Origin: a virus
Reading direction: 5' to 3' (one strand)
Length of the DNA: 26,527 bases
Virus record (IMG/VR): IMGVR_UViG_3300046747_000157
Coordinates: 1 to 26,527 of that record
Within the stretch, counting starts at the first letter, position 1, and the number at the start of each line of letters is the position of its first letter. Below the pieces are notes generated by a model, which did not search any database, had not been told where the DNA came from, and saw only the letters and a program-made list of their open reading frames with translations. The translations under genes were made by a program, and so were the position numbers. This document shows positions 21,533 through 26,527 of this stretch, one piece after another.

Positions 21533-22840
21533 TTACGCGACCCCAATCCCGACTTTGCCGCGCGGTTTGGCCCGGGCAGCAATCATTGACTGCACGACTG
21601 AGGACCGGTCGCGTGGAGCGGCCGGAGCTTGTGCATCGGGTTTGGGAGCGACAGTGCGAGATGGTTGCTGTTGGATGTTGGTCCGACGAGCAGTGCGATC
21701 CACGACGACTTCAACGCGTGGTGCGCCCTCTTTCGGAGCCGGCTCATCCGCGGATTTGCCTTTGCCCCGCCACTGAATGTAATCGTCCTTCGTCTGCTTC
21801 AGCAGCGCTGGGACGTCACGTACCGGATGGTTTTCCGTGCGATAGTACAGATGATACTGTGCGATCTGGGCCGGATTGGTTGGGACAACTGACTCATCCT
21901 TTCCGAAACTCTTGGCGAGCTTCACCAGGTCTTCGCGCTGGAGTTCGAAGAGTCTCTTCTCCATTGCAGCACTGGCGTAGCCATCGTTGGCAAGTTCCGG
22001 ATTTTGATCCGCGAAATCTTGCAGTACGCGTGCGGAGCGGACAGTCTCATTCCTGAGACGTTCGCGTTGCAGCGCCTGGTGGGATCGTGTCGTCGCACGA
22101 GTATCGATCTCGCGATCGAGTTCGGCGGCGGCCTCATCGGGATCACCGAACTGGAGCAGTTCAACTACCCTCGAAAGCGGCGACTTTGGTTTCCCTTGGT
22201 GTTCGGGGGCCGCTTCGGTAGGAACTTCCTGTTCGTCTTCTTCGCCTGCTTGGGGCGCCGGAGTGTGCGGCGGCGTGCTCGCAGGCTGAGCACGTGTCTT
22301 GGTGGTTCGCAAAAGCTCATTGACTTCGTTGAGCTTATTCTTGGCCTCGCCGAGGTAATCGTCGGCAGCAAGCGCCTTCTGGGCGTGCGCCAACAGCTCC
22401 TCGTCGGTTAATTCCATTTCCCTGCCGCGCACGATAACCTTGGTGCGCTTGACAGGAGCATCATGTACCGGATCAGGCGCCGGCTCTGGTTCGGGCTCTG
22501 GCTCTGGCTCAGGCAGCCGCTGTGGCTGCCGCATCTCAGGCGGGAGACCATCGTTGGCGAAGGCCCGAATCTCAGCCGCGTCCTCATCAGCCTCGGAGGA
22601 AGCACGACTCTCGCGAAAGCGCGCTACGATCGAGTCGCGCTTACTATCGCGGGGTGGTGACTGCCTGACATGCTCGGGTGCCGGCTCCGGCTGCGCGGCA
22701 GCGCGCTCGGAGGCTGGGAGTTCGTTCGGTGTCACGCCATCTTCAACCGGAGGTGACACCTGATCAGGTGAACCATGGCCACGCTCACGTGCGCGAGCGA
22801 AGGATTCGGCTTCTTGGGCTGTCTTACTTGGTGCGGCCAT
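21533..22840 (-). CDS. Scaffold-like capsid assembly protein (435 aa)
   Basis: Acidic, helical and Pro/Glu-rich. A run of Pro-Glu pairs covers about residues 110-121. VKRTKVIVRGREMELTDEEL at about 130-149 followed by an AAD...LGEA helix is a common head-scaffold pattern. A second helical half holds AAAELDREIDTR and YASAAMEKRLFELQREDL, and the end is basic (SMIAARAKPRGKVG), like scaffolds that contact the coat. It lies immediately before the capsid gene, as scaffolds usually do. Its start overlaps the upstream stop as TAATG. It is expected to leave the head after assembly. Called by composition, motif style and position rather than by a named family. Confidence 0.75.
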   Translation of the reverse strand: MAAPSKTAQEAESFARARERGHGSPDQVSPPVEDGVTPNELPASERAAAQPEPAPEHVRQSPPRDSKRDSIVARFRESRASSEADEDAAEIRAFANDGLPPEMRQPQRLPEPEPEPEPEPAPDPVHDAPVKRTKVIVRGREMELTDEELLAHAQKALAADDYLGEAKNKLNEVNELLRTTKTRAQPASTPPHTPAPQAGEEDEQEVPTEAAPEHQGKPKSPLSRVVELLQFGDPDEAAAELDREIDTRATTRSHQALQRERLRNETVRSARVLQDFADQNPELANDGYASAAMEKRLFELQREDLVKLAKSFGKDESVVPTNPAQIAQYHLYYRTENHPVRDVPALLKQTKDDYIQWRGKGKSADEPAPKEGAPRVEVVVDRTARRTNIQQQPSRTVAPKPDAQAPAAPRDRSSVVQSMIAARAKPRGKVGIGVA

Positions 22841-23223
22841 TACTCAACTCTTCTTTCCATAAGCCCAAGTTCCATAGCTTCCCGCTCACCCTCTGGGCTT
22901 TGAATGAGCATGTCAGCGAGTTCGTCCCGCTCTTCCTGGGTAATCTCATCGTCGTAACGCATGCCATCCTCAACGATGGCACTGAGCCATCTGATGAGAT
23001 CATCGAACCGCTGCACCTCCATCTGGAGAGAGCGGATCGTCTCAATTTTGGTGTCATGTTCGCAAAGAGCGAGCTGCGCGAGCGCGCCGGCAGCTTCTCG
23101 CTTCGCCAGCAACAGCATCACCAGAATGGGACGTGTTCCATCCATGACGCTGAGCTGCGCTTCAATGTCGGCACTCGCAGCAACAATGCGTTGCATCGCG
23201 AGCCGACTTACTGGGTCGGTCAC
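22840..23223 (-). CDS. Helical head-module protein (127 aa), GTG start
   Basis: Unrecognised. Almost wholly helical: AMQRIVAASADIEAQLSVM, ILVMLLLAKREAAGALAQLA, then IETIRSLQMEVQRFDDLIRW and an acidic C-terminus (EITQEERDELADMLIQ). The start is GTG at 23223 with GAGG about 8 nt upstream. The gene ends in TAATG, so translation of the scaffold-like gene is probably coupled to it. Its place suggests a partner of head assembly, but nothing in the sequence proves it. Confidence 0.78.
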   Translation of the reverse strand: MTDPVSRLAMQRIVAASADIEAQLSVMDGTRPILVMLLLAKREAAGALAQLALCEHDTKIETIRSLQMEVQRFDDLIRWLSAIVEDGMRYDDEITQEERDELADMLIQSPEGEREAMELGLMERRVE

Positions 23224-23251
23224 GTTTCAAACCTCGGGAATGTGTGGTGTG

Positions 23252-24097
23252 TTAGCGGTGTTGGACGATGCTTATCGCCAGCAAGGCGTCCTGAATGTCG
23301 CGGGCATCCGCGATCTGCGCGTTGATCGCCGTGATGGCGGCCATCGCATCCTCGCCGTCATGGACCTCGTTGACCATGTGGTCGAACTGGTCTGGTGTCC
23401 GGATATACGCCGGCACACCCATGGGCTCGCCAAGGCCGGCGATCCCCAAGCTCTTTGGCGTAGGCCCGAAGAGGTCGCTCAACCCACTCGGAGGCGGCCA
23501 CTGGGCTTTCTGACGCTCGAATTCCTCGCGCGCGCGAGCCTCGACCTTGGCCTTCTGTTTGGCCTCAGCCGCTTTGCGCGCCTTCTCTTCCTTGCGCTTG
23601 AGAGCGAGCTGGGTCTTCTTTTCCTGCTCGGCTTTCGCCTTGCGCTCGGCGGTGCGCTCCGCTGCTTTGGCGGCGCGCTTCTCAGCCTCAGTGAAAGGCT
23701 TGCGTTCTCGACCGGGCGGGCCAGGATGCGGGACCTGCCTCTCGCCCCAACCACCATGAACGATCAGGATCGGGTTGGGGGCATTATCGAGGCCGCGGAC
23801 GTCTTTCCCGGTCAGCGTGAATGTGCCGAGCCCGGCGGATTCGCTCAATACATACGCAGCAGATTGGCCTGCGAAATTAAAGGTTCCGAGACCTTCCACC
23901 ATCGAAATGCGGAAGATCGCTGCTTGTCCGGCCAGGGAAAAAGTACCGACGGCTTCAGCCATCGAGACCCTGAACAGGGCCGCAATACCGGTGAACGTGA
24001 ACGTGCCGACATCCGCCGGCATCGTGTATATCGTAACCCCTGACCCACTAGGGACCGCTACCAGCGGTGCCCCTACAAGAGGTCCAAAGGCGACCAT
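23252..24097 (-). CDS. Repeat protein with GTFTF-type 20-residue repeats and charged helix (281 aa)
   Basis: No family recognised. Residues 30-100 hold 3.5 copies of a 20-residue repeat (VGTFTFTGIAALFRVSMAEA and variants), suited to a beta-strand stack. Residues 128-215 are a long Lys/Glu/Ala/Arg helix or coiled coil (KRAAKAAERTAERKAKAEQE-like). A helical end (DQFDHMVNEVHDGEDAMAAI) closes it. ATG 24097 lies 1 nt after the stop of the oxygenase gene with a weak ribosome site, so coupling is likely. The beta stack plus rod layout suggests a virion fibre or head-surface element; that is inference. Confidence 0.75.
   Translation of the reverse strand: MVAFGPLVGAPLVAVPSGSGVTIYTMPADVGTFTFTGIAALFRVSMAEAVGTFSLAGQAAIFRISMVEGLGTFNFAGQSAAYVLSESAGLGTFTLTGKDVRGLDNAPNPILIVHGGWGERQVPHPGPPGRERKPFTEAEKRAAKAAERTAERKAKAEQEKKTQLALKRKEEKARKAAEAKQKAKVEARAREEFERQKAQWPPPSGLSDLFGPTPKSLGIAGLGEPMGVPAYIRTPDQFDHMVNEVHDGEDAMAAITAINAQIADARDIQDALLAISIVQHR
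23798..24010 (-). repeat. 3.5 copies of a 60-bp coding repeat
   Basis: The DNA encodes consecutive 20-residue units, each beginning V/L-G-T-F and continuing with a hydrophobic stretch and a Ser/Glu end (residues 30-49, 50-69, 70-89, 90-100 of the host protein). Units differ at several bases, so the amplification is not recent. Confidence 0.8.
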
Positions 24098-24098
24098 G

Positions 24099-24719
24099 TC
24101 AGATGAACTTTGGTCCGGTTACCCAGATGACCACAGACTTGCGGACACCCTTGGTGACCGGTCTCACCCGGTGGATCATCCAGGACGGGAAGGCGATAAT
24201 GCGCCCCTTAACGAACGGCACAGTAAACGCGTCTTCTTCCTTACCGAGGTTGAATTGAAACTCACCACCGTCAAATCCAACTCCAGGCTCGTTGAGCAGC
24301 AGCGACAGCGAGAGCTTCCTGGTCTCAACCTGATCGATCAAGACATTCTCATCACCCAGATGGGTGTCCATGTGCCAATCGTATTTGCCTTGCTGCTCGG
24401 CCGTGTATTCCGCGTACTGGAATTTCTCGTAGCCATTGAGATCGAGGCCGTACCAGCGAGCGTTTATTCGCGTAATGACATCATTTAAGATCTCGAAGAT
24501 CCACTTATTCTCTTCGTTCCACGAATGAAAATTGACCAACGATGTCCGGATATTCTCGTTGACGCCAGCGAATGTCTCGCCGGCATTCATCTCAACAGAT
24601 TGGCAATAAGCCGCGATCTTGTTCAACTGCTCTTCAGTGAACGCATTATCCCACCACACATATGGGTAGGTGATCCGCACCCGCTGCTGCGGGTTGTTGT
24701 TCAATCCATGGAACAGCAA
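24099..24719 (-). CDS. 2-oxoglutarate/Fe(II) dioxygenase, PKHD/prolyl-hydroxylase type, TTG start
   Basis: 206 residues. These enzymes couple 2-oxoglutarate decarboxylation to hydroxylation of a protein, peptide, base or small molecule. The double-stranded beta helix shows H116-x-D118 (YDWHMDTHLG), LSLSLLLNEPG, GGEFQF, FPSWMIHRV (H183, third iron ligand) and PVTKGVRKSVVIW (R193, 2-oxoglutarate ligand), so all cofactor residues are present. The start is TTG 24719: AAGGAGG lies 8 nt upstream, inside the last codons of the PP-loop gene, and no in-frame ATG fits that site. It follows the PP-loop gene by 3 nt and precedes the repeat protein. The substrate is unknown; a virion protein or a product of the PP-loop enzyme are the options suggested by position. 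Confidence 0.88.
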   Translation of the reverse strand: MLFHGLNNNPQQRVRITYPYVWWDNAFTEEQLNKIAAYCQSVEMNAGETFAGVNENIRTSLVNFHSWNEENKWIFEILNDVITRINARWYGLDLNGYEKFQYAEYTAEQQGKYDWHMDTHLGDENVLIDQVETRKLSLSLLLNEPGVGFDGGEFQFNLGKEEDAFTVPFVKGRIIAFPSWMIHRVRPVTKGVRKSVVIWVTGPKFI

Positions 24720-24722
24720 GTC

Positions 24723-25880
24723 TTATTCCTCCTTCAGTGATCCAACGTGGTAGCGTTTCGAGCCTCGCGCGAATTGCACCCGAACCCCGCGCCTCCCCGT
24801 CGCCGGCACGTCAGTCAAGACGTTGACATTGCCAAGCAATTGGTAGCGGCTGTTATAGTGCTGTGTCCGCTCGGCCGCGGCTGAGCGCACCCAATCGGCG
24901 CCATCGAAACACGTCAGCAGCAGAGCGGCGTGGACATTCTCGCGTTCCTGATATCTGAACGTCCAATCCGGGTAGATCAGACGCCGATGCACATCAAGAT
25001 CGCTGATGATCGACCGATCGTGCTCCAGCGCCCGTTTGATGATGTGCGCCTGCTTGCATGTGATCCGGAGGTCACCCCAGTAAAACATGATCGGGTCAAA
25101 CAATCGGTCTGGCATCCAGGCGTGCGAGATGCCACCGCGTTGCGTGTCAAGAAATTGGACCGACAAGTCTGCCCCATCAAGCTGCACAGGTGGCTTCTCG
25201 TTACCGTAAATAACCCCGATCTTTTTTGTACCGATGGGATCAGTCGCCCGGCGCAGACCGCGCTCGACACAAGCTCGATAGATACCCTGATACAATCCGT
25301 GTACGCCACCATTTGGACGGTGCTGATTGGGAGCCTCGCTCCAATCCGCCATGCTCCTGTTGTAGGAGTCAGACGTGTCAATGACACGAATCTTTGTCCT
25401 CGGACTGACCAGACTGAGCGTGCGCAGAGCTGGGACAACGGCGTGATGGTATTCGTACAGCAACCCAAGCGGATGGTCACGCGGCACATCGCCGGTAACG
25501 CGCTCAACCCACCGCATTGGGTAATAGGTATGAACCTCGTCAAGTGGGATGCCGGAATTCAGAAATGACATCATCACCTGCGTCGAGTCCGAGCCACCTG
25601 AGAACATCAGGATCAGGTAGTCATACTCATTGCGTAGACGCTGCGCGCGCACGCGGTAGAGCTGCGATAGAGATTGCTCTGGCTCGCTTGTCCAGTCAAT
25701 CAGATCAGCAGCCGGGAACACAAACTCTATGTCCGGACGCCGGTCACCGAGTTCAGCGGCCCGATCGAGGGCCTCGAACGGGCTCAGCCAGTTTTCACCG
25801 GCGTAGCGGTGGTAACCCCATTCATCTTGGAATATCTCGCGTGAGCCTGAACCCTGCATCATAGGTCGTCCCTGCCGCAT
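24723..25880 (-). CDS. PP-loop ATPase (asparagine synthetase/QueC-like nucleotide-binding fold)
   Basis: About 386 residues. YLILMFSGGSDSTQVMMSFL at about residues 88-107 is a PP-loop (SGGxDS) with the usual strand before and helix after. PP-loop enzymes adenylate a carboxyl or carbonyl group to form amides, nitriles or thio groups. Later conserved-looking parts are KIRVIDTSDSYNRSM, KKIGVIYGNEKPPVQL and DPIMFYWGDLRITCKQAHII. There is no glutaminase domain, so it is not a full asparagine synthetase; QueC- or sulfur-transfer-like chemistry cannot be excluded. Start choice is open: ATG 25880, GTG 25883 or ATG 25862 with AGGGA upstream; the longer forms overlap the preceding gene. It lies upstream of the oxygenase gene with strong coupling. 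Confidence 0.82.
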   Translation of the reverse strand: MRQGRPMMQGSGSREIFQDEWGYHRYAGENWLSPFEALDRAAELGDRRPDIEFVFPAADLIDWTSEPEQSLSQLYRVRAQRLRNEYDYLILMFSGGSDSTQVMMSFLNSGIPLDEVHTYYPMRWVERVTGDVPRDHPLGLLYEYHHAVVPALRTLSLVSPRTKIRVIDTSDSYNRSMADWSEAPNQHRPNGGVHGLYQGIYRACVERGLRRATDPIGTKKIGVIYGNEKPPVQLDGADLSVQFLDTQRGGISHAWMPDRLFDPIMFYWGDLRITCKQAHIIKRALEHDRSIISDLDVHRRLIYPDWTFRYQERENVHAALLLTCFDGADWVRSAAAERTQHYNSRYQLLGNVNVLTDVPATGRRGVRVQFARGSKRYHVGSLKEE

Positions 25881-26527
25881 CACGATACTTTCTCGACAAT
25901 TCCTTCAACGCCAAGACTTCTGGCGACTGATTGGTCTTGAGGAACTGATACATCGCCCTGGCGTTCTCAACCGAATCGAGTGTGTACTTGGTGATGAACG
26001 TGGTGCTCGAATCGAAGTAAACCTGTGGCCGCGCCAAGATACCTTTGCAGGCGCCGTAGAACAAGCGCGTGTAAGGATTGACGATGCTTGAGACCTCGTC
26101 GGACGTGTAATTCGTTGGATAAGTCCATGGTCCGTCATTCGTCTTTATCCAAAGCCTGTGGAAAAAGACCCTGACACCGTTCGGTAGTGCGTCGCGCACT
26201 GGATCAGGAGCAGCGTCGAGCAGATCAGTGATGTCATCTTCCCTTACCAGGAAGTCGCCAGCCTTGCCGATCTGCGGTACCGGGGCCGGCGGGACGATCT
26301 CACCACTTCGATTGACGCCGACCAGCGATTTGACTTGAGCCAGCGATGTATCGACCTGCGGATCGTTGATCTTCTCTTTCAGCCCGAGCCAATCGACTGG
26401 CGCACACCTGAGAATAGCATCGCTGATCTCACTGTCTGTTGCATCGGGGCGCCAGATATTGAGATTGGTATCGGTCCGACAGCGCTCCGGCGTATCCGCT
26501 TGCTCGTTCGGATCGATCGATAGCTGG
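25822..26527 (-). CDS. Virion-module protein, 5' end beyond window
   Basis: The frame is open from the right edge to the TGA at 25822, so at least 234 residues are in view and the true start is outside; GTG 26199 is only an internal candidate. No family recognised. Visible parts: LNIWRPDATDSEISDAIL, CAPVDWLGLKEKI, a Pro-rich turn, RVFFHRLWIKTNDGPWTY, PYTRLFYGACKGILARPQVY and LDSVENARAMYQFLKTNQ, a mixed alpha/beta chain. It overlaps the PP-loop gene start, so the two are probably translated together. Whether it is a head protein or part of the modification cassette cannot be told from the fragment. Confidence 0.78.
   Translation of the reverse strand, partial: QLSIDPNEQADTPERCRTDTNLNIWRPDATDSEISDAILRCAPVDWLGLKEKINDPQVDTSLAQVKSLVGVNRSGEIVPPAPVPQIGKAGDFLVREDDITDLLDAAPDPVRDALPNGVRVFFHRLWIKTNDGPWTYPTNYTSDEVSSIVNPYTRLFYGACKGILARPQVYFDSSTTFITKYTLDSVENARAMYQFLKTNQSPEVLALKELSRKYRDAAGTTYDAGFRLTRDIPR

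Noticed and set aside
22460-22515. Short tandem repeat in DNA (ctctgg/ctcggg-like units)
   Set aside because: It simply encodes the Pro-Glu run of the scaffold-like protein; units are too short for a CRISPR or regulatory array.
24723-25880. Full asparagine synthetase
   Set aside because: The N-terminal glutaminase domain with its Cys2 is absent; only a PP-loop nucleotide-binding motif is visible.
1-26527. tRNA, integrase, attachment site or CRISPR
   Set aside because: The window is nearly fully coding on the minus strand and no cloverleaf, recombinase motif or spaced direct repeats were seen.

Overview
The window is a tailed-phage structural module, most likely from a podovirus, read entirely from the minus strand. 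The phage type is inferred from an N4-gp56-type major capsid protein, a scaffold-like acidic protein, a head-tail adaptor-like protein, a beta-rich tail hub/DNA-stabilisation protein, a collar-domain fibre and Gly/Pro-rich internal-virion-like proteins, with no tube, sheath, tape-measure or baseplate genes. The DNA is moderately GC-rich and almost fully coding, with several ATGA, TGATG or TAATG gene junctions. The host cannot be read from the sequence; a proteobacterium is a guess. No terminase, portal, lysis, replication, integrase, tRNA or CRISPR is visible, so free phage and prophage cannot be separated.

In transcription order (high to low coordinates): a gene cut by the window edge (25822-26527); a PP-loop ATPase (24723-25880) and a 2-oxoglutarate/Fe(II) oxygenase (24099-24719) 3 nt apart; a 20-residue-repeat protein with a charged helix (23252-24097); a small helical protein (22840-23223); the scaffold-like protein (21533-22840); the major capsid protein (20503-21495); two tandem paralogues (20014-20472, 19527-19982); a structured leader (19452-19519) and a 118-aa protein; a terminator; two small proteins; two back-to-back terminators; a 202-aa and a 68-aa protein; the adaptor-like protein (16718-17623); the collar fibre (15675-16718); the tail hub/stabilisation protein (13875-15671); an 87-aa protein overlapping a GNAT acetyltransferase; a protein ending in a Peptidase_S74-type self-cleaving chaperone domain (11940-13151); two Gly/Pro-rich proteins; and a giant gene.

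The giant gene is the main find. From ATG 9702 to position 1 the frame has no stop, so it encodes at least 3,234 residues and leaves the window still open. It looks like a phage 'polyvalent protein': disordered N-terminus with two copies of DFSKFAAP, Gly-rich hydrophobic segments, an inorganic-pyrophosphatase-like domain, KOW-like and winged-helix-like segments, large-polyvalent-associated segments, an HELLH zincin-like domain, a complete-looking N6-adenine methylase (NPPF) and an ADP-ribosyltransferase-like domain. By analogy with phage P1 Dar proteins it may be packaged and injected to counter host defence; that is inference.

A second notable element is the PP-loop/oxygenase pair placed ahead of the scaffold and capsid genes, suggesting a modification activity made together with the virion proteins. 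Three intrinsic terminators lie downstream of the capsid block with no obvious promoters after them, so they may step down expression from abundant capsid proteins to scarcer tail and ejection proteins.
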